Below, in pieces: positions 31,963 through 42,743 of a DNA stretch of 64,000 nucleotides (positions are counted from its first letter, which is position 1; each line of letters begins with the position of its first letter). A program made the translations under genes and the position numbers. The notes beneath the pieces are model-generated. The model saw only the letters and a program-made list of their open reading frames with translations. It was not told where the DNA came from and did not search any database. This stretch comes from Alloascoidea africana (Eukaryota; Ascomycota; Alloascoideomycetes; Alloascoideales; Alloascoideaceae), in the NCBI GenBank assembly GCA_030581615.1, contig JAKTTT010000013.1, forward strand, positions 124,001-188,000, given 5' to 3'.

Positions 31963-33897
31963 ATGCTGAGGGCATTTTCACGAAACAGTTTTGCGCGAAA
32001 TGGAAGCGCCGCCCAAGTGGCTCGCTCTTTCCACTCTTCTGCAGTTGCACACAAAATCATCTCCAATGAGGTGCCCAAAGGCAAAGACGCTTCCTCTTTA
32101 CTCTCAAAAAAGTACCATATCATTGATCATGAGTACGATTGTGTGGTTGTAGGTGCTGGCGGTGCTGGTCTTCGAGCAGCTTTTGGTCTGGCCTCCTCGG
32201 GCTTTAAAACTGCCTGTATTTCCAAACTTTTCCCAACTCGATCACACACTGTAGCTGCTCAGGGTGGTATTAATGCTGCGCTTGGAAACATGCACAAAGA
32301 TGACTGGCATTGGCACATGTACGATACGGTAAAGGGTTCGGACTGGCTCGGTGATCAGGACGCAATTCATTACATGACGAGAGAGGCCCCCGATTCTATT
32401 ATCGAGTTGGAACACTACGGTGTGCCATTTTCCAGAACTCCAGAAGGAAGAATCTACCAAAGAGCTTTTGGAGGTCAATCCAAGGATTACGGTAAAGGTG
32501 GACAGGCCTACCGAACCTGCGCTGTGGCCGATAGAACTGGACATGCTCTTCTCCACAGTCTTTATGGTCAGTCACTGAGACATAACACCCAGTTTTTCAT
32601 TGAGTTTTTTGCCCTCGACTTGTTAATGCAGGATGGGAAATGTCTTGGTGTCATGGCTTACAACGAAGAAGATGGAACTCTTCACCGGTTTAGAGCCCAC
32701 GAAACTGTTCTCGCTACTGGTGGTTACGGTAGAGCCTACTTTTCCTGTACTTCGGCCCATACCTGTACTGGAGACGGTAACGCCATGGTTACCAGAGCCG
32801 GTCTTCCTCAACAGGATTTGGAATTTGTTCAATTCCATCCCTCAGGTATTTATGGATCTGGTTGTTTGATTACTGAAGGTGCTCGTGGTGAAGGCGGTTA
32901 TTTGGTGAACTCTGAAGGTGAACGTTTTATGGAGAGATATGCTCCTAGTGCCAAGGATTTAGCATCCCGAGACGTTGTCTCGCGTGCCATTACAATGGAG
33001 ATTAGAGAAGGTAGAGGTGTTGGTCCAGAAAAAGACCACATGTTCCTCCAACTTTCCCATCTCCCACCTGCTGTTCTTCATGAGCGTCTACCTGGTATTT
33101 CCGAGACTGCTGCAATTTTTGCCGGTGTTGATGTCACTAAAGAGCCAATTCCTATTCTCCCCACTGTCCATTACAATATGGGTGGTATTCCTACGAAATG
33201 GACTGGTGAGGCCTTGACAATTGACGAAAATGGCAATGATGTTATCGTTCCTGGTCTATTGGCCTGTGGTGAAGTTGCTTCACCTTCTGTCCATGGTGCG
33301 AACCGTCTCGGTGCAAACTCTCTTCTCGATCTTGTCGTCTTTGGTCGTGCTGTTGCTCACACCGTGGCAGGAAAGCTAGAGCCAGGTAAGCCACATGAAG
33401 CTGCTCCTGAAAACCTTGGATTTGAGTCCCTGGAGAACTTTGATAAGGTCCGAAACTCCAGTGGCCCTAAGAGAACTTCTGAAATCAGACTTGAAATGCA
33501 AAAAGTTATGCAAAGAGATGTCTCAGTTTTCAGAACTCAAGAATCTTTGGAGGATGGTGTTAGAGGTATTACAGCAGTCGACCGTACTTTCCCACAACTT
33601 GGAATTACTGATAGATCGATGATCTGGAACAGTGATCTGGTTGAAGCTTTAGAACTACAGAATCTATTGACCTGTGCCATGCAAACAGCCTATTCTGCTG
33701 TTGCAAGAAAAGAATCCCGTGGTGCACATGCCCGTGAAGACTATCCCGAGAGAGACGATGTTGACTGGATGAAGCATACTCTATCATGGCAGCATAACCC
33801 AGGTGAAGAAATCGAGCTGAATTACCGCCCAGTAATTAGCGAGACTCTGGATCCTAATGAGTGTAAGACTGTACCTCCTGGCAAGCGTGTATACTAA
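31963..33897 (+). CDS. SDH1: Succinate dehydrogenase flavoprotein subunit, 644 aa
   Basis: Complex II catalytic subunit. It oxidises succinate to fumarate on the matrix side of the inner mitochondrial membrane and feeds electrons to Sdh2. Residues 1-30 form a basic, Ser-rich presequence ([22 protein letters not shown]). The FAD dinucleotide motif is [14 protein letters not shown] (from residue 61), and the covalent-FAD histidine lies in [17 protein letters not shown] (His95). The catalytic region includes [23 protein letters not shown] and [19 protein letters not shown]. The C-terminal end is R-rich and normal in length. It is intron-less in a window where most genes are spliced, and reads with high codon regularity, suggesting high expression. 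Confidence 0.97.
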   Translation: MLRAFSRNSFARNGSAAQVARSFHSSAVAHKIISNEVPKGKDASSLLSKKYHIIDHEYDCVVVGAGGAGLRAAFGLASSGFKTACISKLFPTRSHTVAAQGGINAALGNMHKDDWHWHMYDTVKGSDWLGDQDAIHYMTREAPDSIIELEHYGVPFSRTPEGRIYQRAFGGQSKDYGKGGQAYRTCAVADRTGHALLHSLYGQSLRHNTQFFIEFFALDLLMQDGKCLGVMAYNEEDGTLHRFRAHETVLATGGYGRAYFSCTSAHTCTGDGNAMVTRAGLPQQDLEFVQFHPSGIYGSGCLITEGARGEGGYLVNSEGERFMERYAPSAKDLASRDVVSRAITMEIREGRGVGPEKDHMFLQLSHLPPAVLHERLPGISETAAIFAGVDVTKEPIPILPTVHYNMGGIPTKWTGEALTIDENGNDVIVPGLLACGEVASPSVHGANRLGANSLLDLVVFGRAVAHTVAGKLEPGKPHEAAPENLGFESLENFDKVRNSSGPKRTSEIRLEMQKVMQRDVSVFRTQESLEDGVRGITAVDRTFPQLGITDRSMIWNSDLVEALELQNLLTCAMQTAYSAVARKESRGAHAREDYPERDDVDWMKHTLSWQHNPGEEIELNYRPVISETLDPNECKTVPPGKRVY

Positions 33898-35005
33898 ATC
33901 AGTCCCAAACCTATCTGTTCCCAACCTGAACATTGTGCGAGATGTTTAGGCCATTCGTAAGGATAATTATGTAATTATTGTTTAAAGGATGCTTTTTTGA
34001 AAGAAAAGAAAGAAAAAAAAAATCGGAAATCGGTTCATTTTTGTACTGTAAAATTACAGGTTTAAAGGTCAAGGTCAAGGTCAAGGTCAAGCTTGATGTA
34101 GATAAAACCAAAAGAGATAGAAAATGTCAGAACATGATTTGTTTCACTGTCCTTTCTCGCCCGCAGATACTAAGCTGTATATGTCCAGCATTAGTCAATG
34201 CGATTCCCATGTGATCCACACCTTGCAAGAAGTCAACATTTGTGCTCTTGCTTGTAAAAACTTGAATGTTTCTTCAATATGACGATAGTGTTCCTCTAGG
34301 AGATCATCAATCAAGTTCACCACCACCACGAAATCTCGATTTTGATACAAAAATACTGTTGGAAATAAGATAAAGAAGAGGCTAAACCAAGAATGGTAGC
34401 CTTGTAAATAATCTGAATAAGTCCCCCAAGCACAAAAGAAAAGATACAAACCTTTTTTTCTTTCTACTTGCTTCATCAATTCTCAATTGTAAGAATCCAA
34501 GGGATCTAACTTTGAGCTTGAAAAAAGTCTTGGTTGGAAATTTTTCGGATATGATTGACCGCAAATGGCAAGATCTTTTCAAAGTTGGATATTCCAACGG
34601 GATTTTGGTAAATTTTCAGATATGTATTAAATTTATAAAAGAGTCTTCTTCATTTTATTTCCAACATTATTTTTGAATCGTTAATTCAAAATCAGGAGTA
34701 CGTTTTCTGGTGAATAATTTTATTGATGATATCGTTAACTCATCACGCCCCTACTACTTACCCGCCCTTTTGGATCTATTCAGCGCAGAAATTTCCAAAC
34801 TTGCGCACACAAAAGCAAAAAGAAATAAAAAAGTGATGATGAGCTGCTGATGCGCGCCACTCCGCAGAGGCACAACCACAACCACTACAAACCACAACAA
34901 CCACAACCAACTAAAACTATCACAATCACAATCACAACGATTTGTTAGAAACGAGACAAGAATCAAAGAATTGGGAAACAACAAGTGGTATTTTTGTTTT
35001 CAATC
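33898..35005. other. Intergenic region after SDH1 with an AAGGTC repeat
   Basis: About 1.1 kb. It contains (AAGGTC)4 at 34065-34088. A minus-strand frame of 93 codons (ATG at 34476 to stop at 34195) encodes a hydrophobic middle and an amphipathic end but has no recognisable motif; I do not call it. Confidence 0.5.
34065..34088. repeat. Short tandem repeat (AAGGTC)4
   Basis: Four perfect hexamers about 170 bp downstream of the SDH1 stop. Simple repeat. Confidence 0.85.
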
Positions 35006-35802
35006 ATGACCAGTAAAGCGATTGTTTTCTCCAAAGTTGCAGGGACGGTTGCACTTGGTATTCTATCTGGATCTCTTTTCACGGTTTCTGCAATTTCTTT
35101 ACCTTTTTTAAAGGATTCATTAGGTGTATTAAAGCGAAAGGGTAAGCAATAAATGAAAATAACTTTGGGTGTGTATGGGCATTTTGTTCTAATCATATAT
35201 GAGGATTCAAAAAAGATTTTAGAAATGGATTCCGGGTTTTGATATCAAAGGTACAACAAATCAGTTTGGGACTTGGTGTAATTTCATTCACGACTTTATG
35301 TTCTGCATTTTTGTTATCTGCACCTAGAGGTAGACATCCATATTTGATCTATTCCAGCTTATCTATCCCATTGCTTGGTGGATTTGGATATTTGAAATTG
35401 ACCCCATTTCTGGATTCGATTCTATTAGGAAAAGATGGGGCAAATAATGAAAGAAAAGTTTTAAACAAAAATACACAGACTCCGATAACCGGGTCCGGTT
35501 CTGGTTCTGGTTCTGGTTCACCGGGAATAGAGGAGCGTTCTACACTTGATGATTCGATCTATAACGATCTTGGCAAAAACCTTTCAGATAGTGATAAATT
35601 GGACGTTCGATCATTGCATTCTCAAAGTGATTTTTCCCCACTTAATGAAGAGGAAAATGAAAATGGGGAAGAAGAAGAGAAGATTCTGAAAAAAATCTGG
35701 AAAGAAATGGAACAGATTGAAAATTATGGATACATCAGTGCAACAATAACTGGAATCGCAGCGGTGATTTCAACAATTGGCCTATATGGCGATCGTGTTT
35801 GA
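35006..35802 (+). CDS. Atg33/Scm4-family outer-mitochondrial membrane protein, spliced, 240 aa
   Basis: Exons 35006-35141 and 35216-35802; the joined length is 241 codons including stop. The protein has an N-terminal hydrophobic helix (GTVALGILSGSLFTVSAISL), a second pair around LGLGVISFTTLCSAFLLSA and LSIPLLGGFGYL, then a long polar Gly-Ser, acidic segment and a C-terminal helix ending IGLYGDRV. The APRGRHPYLIY motif and the IGLYG end match yeast Atg33 (RHPYLLY, IGVYG). Atg33 is needed for mitophagy in S. cerevisiae, and Scm4 is its paralogue; which function applies here is unknown. The intron (74 nt) uses an AAAAAAG acceptor: the nearby TTTTAG would put a stop in frame. Confidence 0.82.
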
Positions 35803-36946
35803 ATCGTCGATACACACACCACCATCACACACACACACATTTTTACATGATGTAGTAGTAGCGTGAGGCGTATTGCTCACAAGTTGTGAAAATCATGAGT
35901 GACTGAAACGGTTTATCATATTTATCTGGTGGGGAAAAAGCGGCTTTGTAAATTTTTTTGTTTGGTTAGGTTGGGGCTAAATTTATTTTTTATTTTTTTT
36001 GTTTCTTTGTTTGTTCGAAATATTTACTACTACTATCTAAATATGGAATCGGAGGTTGTTGTGGGCTTTATTTTAGGGTAGGGTATATGGGAAGAGGCAG
36101 GCTTTTTTATTTATTTAGTATCAAATATAGCTCTTTGGATATAATTAGTCTCCAAGTTTAAGTAGTTGAGAAATTGGATTGGATTTATTTATGGGATGAG
36201 TTTTTTAAATTTCCGTAAACCATGATGATATCAGTGATTTTGGATGCAAGTATATCATCGTAGATCCAGATCCTGGAACTGAACACAGACAAGTACAGTA
36301 AGCTAAAGAGAGCAAATAGAAATTTTGTAACTATAATTATAATGTTATGTGGTTGATCTTCTTGCAATGTGGATCTTCCCCTGAAACTAGAAATTAGGAT
36401 TTCAGAGAGGAGAAAAAAAAAAAGATCTCCAAATTTAGCCTTCCCAAGTGTGAGTGAGCCTGAGTGGGGAGATAGCAATTGAATTGTAAGTTAGCATGGA
36501 ACGATGGATGTCTGGTGATTCTGGCTCAATTACACTTTTGTTTACTTGTTGTTCATTTCATCCAAGAGAAAAAAAAAAAATTTAGATTTTGGTTTTTTGG
36601 GGGGTGATCAGTCCTCATAATCTGAGAACTTGATCATGGTAAAATATAAGGGTATATAGTACATATCAATCAATCAACACACAGTACACACTGAGTGTTT
36701 GATAAAGAGATACAGATAGTAAAAGCATATACGCCACAACAAAACATGATAGCCTAAAAATGTAGATATGGGAGCAGTGAGGAAAGAGTCATGACAAAAC
36801 AAAGGTAATAATCCGAACAAAAAAAAGGTGCAAAAAAAGAAAAATCGCAAGATAAATTGTTAAAAATAAATGCAAAACCAAAGGCATCTAATTCTTTCAT
36901 TAGGCAAAAAAAAAAAGTAACCAGTTCGCTAGAATATAATGCAGAG
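35803..36946. other. Convergent spacer between the ATG33-like gene and KSP1-like kinase
   Basis: About 1.1 kb, very AT-rich with A and T runs. No gene or structured element recognised. It probably holds both 3' UTRs. Confidence 0.6.
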
Positions 36947-38626
36947 TTAGTAACGAGCCCCCCAATCATAATTTACAAAACCATCGTCAAAGTTCGGGAC
37001 GAAAGGAGGATATTCGTTCTTGATATTAACAGCATTAACTCCGGTAGACAAAAGAGTTTCCCGAAATCTAGATACAGAAAACAAACCCAGTTGAGGAGAT
37101 TTGTCCAACGTTTTATCCAAGCCAAGGGTGGAAAAGCCATTCTCGGAGGAAAGGTCATAATTATCCAACAATTTGTTGGAAGGAGAGTAGAGTGCAAGAT
37201 TGGTATTGGAAAGACGAGAGTGTTGTCCTAGAGCATTAGGTTCAGGTAGCTCATCAAAGTCTTCATCGTCGTCTTTGTAATCAAAACAAGTTTCGGAGGT
37301 ATTATTGTCATGGTCGGGTCTTGCACTGTTTTCAGATCTTGGAGTAAAGTCGGGGATAAGAGAGCCCGGGAGAAGCTCATCAAAGTAGTTATCATCGTCG
37401 TCATCATCGTCGTCGTCGTCGTCGTAATCATCAGCCCAGCTAGTGGACATTTTAAAAGAAGACAAATCGGAGGGTCCAGATAACTTGGACTGAGGAGTGG
37501 GGATTGGAGATGTGGTTGCGGCAGAGTTAGAAAAGTCATATGCGGGAAGGGATGGACTGTCAATAGTAGTAGTGTCTTCCAATTTGAAAGACTCCAATTT
37601 AGAAGTAATTTCAGATTCGTCCATTTCGAAAACGTCCCCACCAATTCTTTCAGGAGAGGTAAGGGGAGTTGTTTCAGTTTCAACAGAGTAATCGGTGTTG
37701 AGGCTGAAGACTTCATCCTCCTCGGTGTCTTCTTCATCCAGGACATCATTAATGGTGAGATCAACCAAGTCGTCAAGCTGTTCTTCGAGCTTTCCGAGGT
37801 TGCGGTAGAAAGGTTCAATAGCCAAAGCGTGACGGAGGACACAAAACGAGTCAACAGTCATAGAGGGATACAAATCGTAGAGGTGTTCGGGATGCGCGAC
37901 AAAGTTTGCAAAGGACTTGTCATTCATTTCTGCGGTCTTAAAGGGGCAATAGCCAAATACCATGATAAGAAACAAGATTCCAAGAGACCAAATGTCGACT
38001 TTGGCGGCATCGTAATCGTTGAGATTGAGGTCCCAGAGTTCAGGAGCCATGTACTTTTCAGTACCAATCTCAAAGTCGGTAGAGATCCGGGATTCGGTGG
38101 CAAACCCCCAATCGCCGAGTTTCATATAACCATCGCGACCGATCATAATGTTTTCGGGCTTGATGTCACGATGATAAATGCCCAAAGAGTGGGCATATCT
38201 CAAAGTATCAATCAACTGGAACATGACATTGAGCACGTCATCGGTTGATGAAGGTCCATTGCCTGCGTTGAGGGCATCGTAGAGATCACCAAAGGGACAG
38301 TATTCGAGAACCATATAAAAGTTTGTTTCGGATTCAAAGCTGTCCAACAATTCGGTAACGCCGACATGTTTTCCAAGTTTTTTCAAAATGTCAACTTCAT
38401 GTTTGGCCTCAGCGGTAATATCACGTTTTTCGCCATCTTGGGAGAAGATGACTTTTTTGAGGCACTTGATGGCGACGAGATCGGAGTCGGAGCCGGAGTC
38501 AGAGTCGGAATCAGAAATGTCTCGAGCGAGAGTAACAATTCCATAGGATCCTTCATTGATGTCGGCTACTTTGAGATAGCGCCCATTAAGTAGGCCGCCG
38601 TTCAAGTAAGCTTTGTATTCGGACAT
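36947..38626 (-). CDS. KSP1: Ksp1/Ran1-family serine/threonine protein kinase, 559 aa
   Basis: Kinase domain at about residues 17-290, followed by an acidic, Ser/Asp-rich tail. The glycine loop NEGSYGIVTLARD, catalytic-lysine context VAIKCLKK (Lys54), HRDIKPENIM (residues 152-161), and EKYMAPELWDL with VDIWSLGILFL are all present. The magnesium motif is DWG (172-174) instead of DFG, but the aspartate is kept. A poly-Asp run near 37386-37430 comes from GTC/ATC repeats on the plus strand. Between the glycine loop and Lys54 lies an acidic (SD)n insert. Family members Ksp1, Sks1, Vhs1 and Ran1/Pat1 act in nutrient signalling, filamentous growth and meiosis; Ksp1 works downstream of PKA and TORC1. 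The end YDWGARY is reminiscent of fungal Ksp1 relatives. The symbol is my best fit. Confidence 0.85.
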   Translation of the reverse strand: MSEYKAYLNGGLLNGRYLKVADINEGSYGIVTLARDISDSDSDSGSDSDLVAIKCLKKVIFSQDGEKRDITAEAKHEVDILKKLGKHVGVTELLDSFESETNFYMVLEYCPFGDLYDALNAGNGPSSTDDVLNVMFQLIDTLRYAHSLGIYHRDIKPENIMIGRDGYMKLGDWGFATESRISTDFEIGTEKYMAPELWDLNLNDYDAAKVDIWSLGILFLIMVFGYCPFKTAEMNDKSFANFVAHPEHLYDLYPSMTVDSFCVLRHALAIEPFYRNLGKLEEQLDDLVDLTINDVLDEEDTEEDEVFSLNTDYSVETETTPLTSPERIGGDVFEMDESEITSKLESFKLEDTTTIDSPSLPAYDFSNSAATTSPIPTPQSKLSGPSDLSSFKMSTSWADDYDDDDDDDDDDDNYFDELLPGSLIPDFTPRSENSARPDHDNNTSETCFDYKDDDEDFDELPEPNALGQHSRLSNTNLALYSPSNKLLDNYDLSSENGFSTLGLDKTLDKSPQLGLFSVSRFRETLLSTGVNAVNIKNEYPPFVPNFDDGFVNYDWGARY

Positions 38627-40882
38627 TTGACTTGAAAATTGAAATCAGAAAGTGGTATGCGAGGGTAGTAATATAGACTCAAGAACCAGAAAGTCTGTGC
38701 TGTGTATGTTTGTGGTTGAGGTTGAGGTTGAGCTTTCCTAAAGGGCGGAAGAAAAGGCAAATGAATCGGCGAACAAAAAGCAGGAGAATCGTACGCAGAA
38801 GAGATACCCCTCTAAAGAGAGCTTTAACTTGAGATGTAGACTACGATGTGCTGGCTGTTCTTGGAGAGAAGATGATACGAGATCTCAGATGTGAGTGTGA
38901 GTGTGAGTGTGAGAGGGAATTCCGGTGAGGTGCAGGCAGATCAGATCGAGAGTAGAGGTCGAGGCGAAATATCAGAGTCAAGTGGAGGCTGGCGGAGTGT
39001 ATATCAACGTAATACAGAGAGTTGGATGTTGTTGTTGGCGGTGTTGAGTAAGTGCTATAGCATAATATAATGGGCTGTGCGGTGTCGATGGAGAGAAGAA
39101 GGAGAAAAGCCCAGGGGCTCGAGGCATATAAATATCGAGCCCGCCCGCTCGGCGTTGCCGCGGCGACCGCCAGCGGTCTGAGTCACGCCCGGGCCCGCGC
39201 GCTCTGAGTGGCTGGAACCAGACCGGGTCGGGTCGCCGGGTGCGGCCCCGGTGTGGTGCTGGAAGCTGCTGGAAGATTCGCCCAAATTAGTTTCGTTTCC
39301 CGCTTATCTCGGGTCCCGGGATCGCCCTCCCACCGCCTCCAGCGACTGCCTCCAGCGACGAGCTGGCGAGCTGGCGAGCTGGCGAGATCTGCTCCCGATG
39401 CTGGGTACCGCACGGACGAGGGCACGGCCACGGCCACGGCCACGGCCACAGCCACGGGCGCTGGAGGCAGTCGCTGGCACTGGCTGGCGTCGACCCAAAG
39501 CCAAAATCATCAACGGTTTCGGTTTCGGTTTCTGGATCCAGCCCACCCGTCTTTTAATTTTTGCTCTCCCCACAATTTACGCTCCAATCACCAAGACCCA
39601 ATCCATTTTACGTTCGCTTGCACGTCTGCGATTTCGCCTGTCTCGCCTCTCACGCCATAGTCAGTGAGAATAGACCGTAGGATCAAGAAATAAGGAACAT
39701 GCTCAATCAGCGGGCTCTCCTCTTTTCCTTGTTATCGTGCCGTTTCAGGGGCTCGCTCCCTCCCGGTGGGCATGGGTGTACGGGTGCAGCGCAGAAGGGA
39801 GGAGGCAGGCTATTAAAAGCTAAAAAACATGCACTCCAGCAACTTCTTTGTGTCTCGCTTCTCGTTCTTTCCCTTTCTCTCGCTTAAGCTTTATTTATCA
39901 TGGCGGGAATGAAACCGCATAGACCTTCGATATAGGGCTGCTCCGATTAATACTCTTCAACATCTGATTTCACGACCAGCCATTAAATTAATTAATTAAT
40001 TTAGTTATCTCTTCCCAAATGTGTCCTGCTACAGGAGGTGGGTAGAACCTCCTGTTATCAACCTCGTAGATTGGTATATAAGACACAAGCCTCAACTCAT
40101 CTTTTAGATTAATCTGGTGGTTGCCTCAGCGCTCCCACCTTTTTCATGGCTGTTGTTCTTTTTCCCGTCGGTCTTGTTGTTGCTTCAACTAATCAGGCAA
40201 TATCACCTGAATTTGTGAAACAACAAGTAACACCTGCCCTGAACCCTCTATTTTGCTCTCCCCTGATCTGATTGTGGTGGCAATGTGCTGTTTTAATCTA
40301 AGCGCCACATCACCCAACAAAACGTTGCGAAAATTCTTCTCGGTTGCTTGGCTTGCAAAGATTCCTATCCAATGTCGATTCTTTCATCAAATAACTGTAG
40401 CGGATGGTGTCAAATCAGTTCGGTTTCGTCGTTATCGCAATCTACCTTGACCCCATACCTACGTAATTCACCCTTGTAAAGTCGTTAACTTGATCAGATC
40501 TTGCTTATAACCACAGTTAGATAGATCTATCCACGCATCTTGGTACATACCGGTCTAGTCTGAGGCGTGTTTGTACAAACCATATCTCTATAATCTCATC
40601 TATTGCACAAATACTATATCATCTCTTTCGGAGTTTTCCCTCCCCTTGGCTAAGAACCAATGCCTAGGGCACGTTGCCTTCAATTTTTTTAAGCACACAG
40701 CCCATTGATGCACTAACCATCCCGCCCAGACGTAATACGCCCATCGGTTAATGCGTTTATGCATTCTCGATTCTCAAACAGAGATCAAAATTAAAAACCC
40801 TGCGTGAGATCTCAATCAATCGATCGCACTGATTGTCCATGTTTTTTGGTAATAGAACAGCACCGGCCAACCCCATTCTAAT
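38627..40882. promoter_or_regulatory. Long KSP1-like upstream region with a GC-rich island
   Basis: About 2.25 kb upstream of the kinase. It contains GTGAGT-type and GAGGTT tandem repeats (38710-38920), a strongly GC-rich island at about 39130-39490 with a CACGGC hexamer run near 39423-39450, then AT-rich sequence. Long upstream regions are common for highly regulated yeast signalling genes. Open frames within the GC island are on both strands and are artefacts of composition. Confidence 0.5.
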
Positions 40883-42160
40883 CTAAATGCTCGTTACAAT
40901 TTCCTCCTGTCCATGGTGCATTGATCTCTGATCAACTGTAGATGTAAACGTTTGCTTGTGAAACTCCACCTCCTTATGCTTTTTCCCATTCTTCTTTTGA
41001 AACCTCGACTCGGCCCTACGCTTTTGAATGAAATTCTTAATCTCCCCAAGAACTCGCGCAAACAGCAGACTATCCTCCGGGTTTCTCGAAATTCTGGATA
41101 TCCGATCACTAACAAAAGAGCTGGCGGATCGAGGAATCTCCTCCATAAGATACACTTTGGGTAGAGTATCCAATTTCTTCCTCAAATCCAGTATTATTTT
41201 CTCCAATTCACCACAATTGGAAACCCTCGATACTTTTATCAAATGTGCCCGCTCGTTTCTATCCGTTTCTGCCCAGTACTTATAAGCGTCTTCCGTACTC
41301 TTCAAATCCGCAAACAAACTTTTCTTCTTGATGTGTAACTTTTCAGAATGTGTCTTTCCTTCGGACCCCTTTGTCATTTTCTTGGTAAGTTTGTTCAACC
41401 TCGAAGCAGCTTTCAAATACTCTTTCTCCTTTTTCACAGCTTCTCGATTATTCTCCAATACTTTTTTCTCCTGTTCTTCTCCCACTTTCTTCACATCTCG
41501 AAGTTGTTTTTTAGAATTTCTTATCAACTGCTCCAACTCTTTCCCCTTTGAATGTAACCTTATTGAATTCGTTCGATGTATGAAAACCTGTTCTCTATCA
41601 TTCTTGGATATGTTCATATACGTATTCATCATATCCTCACTTAATCCAAGTGCAATGTCGTGTGCTTTTTGCTCTTTTTGCATCAATTCTGTCAATTTTT
41701 CCGAAATTTCGCCTTCTATACAGGCCCGCGTATGTAATCTAGACAACTCCAACTCCGCAAGCTCAATATACTGGAAAACATATTCTGTAAGAAGCTCAAA
41801 ACTCCAATCAAGTCGGTACAAGTCAGTGGTGTCCCTGGTTTCTCGAATAGGAAACTCTGACCCACTGTTCTCCTCCTCCTCCTCCTCCTCCAATCTGCCA
41901 GGTAACGTCCCATCACTATCTCTTGGTCGCTCCGTAGTCTCAAACCCGGGCCAGTAAGGACTTTCATCATCAACCGTGGTTGCTGTGGATATCTCGTGAG
42001 GCTTGTAAATCGTTTGAAATCGATAAAGGTTCTGGGGTGCTGCACTTTCCACCTCCATTTGGACCTGTTCTCCCGTTCTTGCCGCCGCTGCTGTTGCTGC
42101 TGCTGCTGTTGGTGTTGTTGTTGTTCTTCTCTGTTTAAATGGCCAGTGCGTATCGCCCAT
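40883..42160 (-). CDS. F-BAR-like coiled-coil protein, 425 aa
   Basis: Single exon. The first 110 residues are low complexity (Thr, Ala, Glu runs). From about 115 to 340 the sequence is long-helical and charged (WSFELLTEYVFQYIELAELE; EQEKKVLENNREAVKKEKEY; AYKYWAETDRNERAHLIKVS), with the spacing and heptads of an F-BAR membrane-curving domain such as that of Rgd1/Rgd2. The end is basic (RISRISRNPEDSLLFARVLG, QKKNGKKHKEVEF). Unlike Rgd1 there is no RhoGAP domain in or downstream of the frame. If it is F-BAR it would dimerise on the inner leaflet at growth sites or endocytic patches. A generic coiled-coil protein remains possible. Confidence 0.6.
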   Translation of the reverse strand: MGDTHWPFKQRRTTTTPTAAAATAAAARTGEQVQMEVESAAPQNLYRFQTIYKPHEISTATTVDDESPYWPGFETTERPRDSDGTLPGRLEEEEEEENSGSEFPIRETRDTTDLYRLDWSFELLTEYVFQYIELAELELSRLHTRACIEGEISEKLTELMQKEQKAHDIALGLSEDMMNTYMNISKNDREQVFIHRTNSIRLHSKGKELEQLIRNSKKQLRDVKKVGEEQEKKVLENNREAVKKEKEYLKAASRLNKLTKKMTKGSEGKTHSEKLHIKKKSLFADLKSTEDAYKYWAETDRNERAHLIKVSRVSNCGELEKIILDLRKKLDTLPKVYLMEEIPRSASSFVSDRISRISRNPEDSLLFARVLGEIKNFIQKRRAESRFQKKNGKKHKEVEFHKQTFTSTVDQRSMHHGQEEIVTSI

Positions 42161-42743
42161 GTGTAGAAAAACGGTGAGTTCTACTTGATCCTGGGTTTGA
42201 ATGTAGAAGTAACCGACTTAAATATATAAGTGTGATCTATTCAAATGTTTGGAGTTGGATGAGGTCAGAAGACAGGGCACCACAATTCCCATTCCAAATG
42301 AAAGAGAATTGGATGGGTTAGTTATGTTCTAGATCTGACACACAAAAAATTTGGTGTCAAAAAAAAAAATCTAACGAGGCCTGATGAAAGCTGAAACGCG
42401 GAAACAAGATGATTATTATAAGTTTGATCCAATACTTATTTTTTTATGGCATACTCTCTTGAAAAAGGGGGGTCTCGCATTCTCTATATAGAGACCGCTC
42501 TGTCCGTCTCAACCATGGTAATGAATGATGATGATGAAAGAAGGCAGGGCAGAGACCTTTCTCAAAGATATGGAAATGCAAGTGTATTCGTATTGATGAT
42601 GATGTAGGTAGAATGCAAAATGCTGGTGGGAAAAATGACACAATACGTTGATCGCCTTCTAAAGTGGACCCCACTCATAAATAAGATCAAGATCAAGAAG
42701 ATCTTGATCGAAATCCAGTTCAAGTTCAAGATCAAGCTCTCTT
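42161..42743. other. Spacer between FRD1 and the F-BAR-like gene
   Basis: About 580 bp. Contains the F-BAR-like gene's promoter and the 3' side of the fumarate reductase gene, including a hairpin at 42691-42709. Confidence 0.55.
42691..42709 (-). terminator. Perfect hairpin after the fumarate reductase gene
   Basis: GATCAAGA and TCTTGATC form an 8-bp perfect stem with a 3-nt loop, about 35 nt past the stop codon. It sits in a wider array of AAGATC/GTTCAAG units. A 3'-end or stability role is inferred from position. Confidence 0.45.

Noticed and set aside
34195-34476. 93-codon minus-strand frame after SDH1 with a hydrophobic middle and helical end
   Set aside because: No recognisable motif, AT-rich context, and a frame overlapping it at the upstream side lacks an ATG. 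Could be real, but the evidence is too thin.
37228-37854. Long minus-strand frame inside the KSP1-like kinase
   Set aside because: It overlaps the kinase tail in another frame, and its leucine-rich reading is the shifted image of Ser/Asp-rich codons.
39183-39667. Overlapping frames on both strands in the 39.2-39.6 kb GC island
   Set aside because: Composition effect; translations are Ala/Val or Arg/Pro repeats from a CACGGC array.
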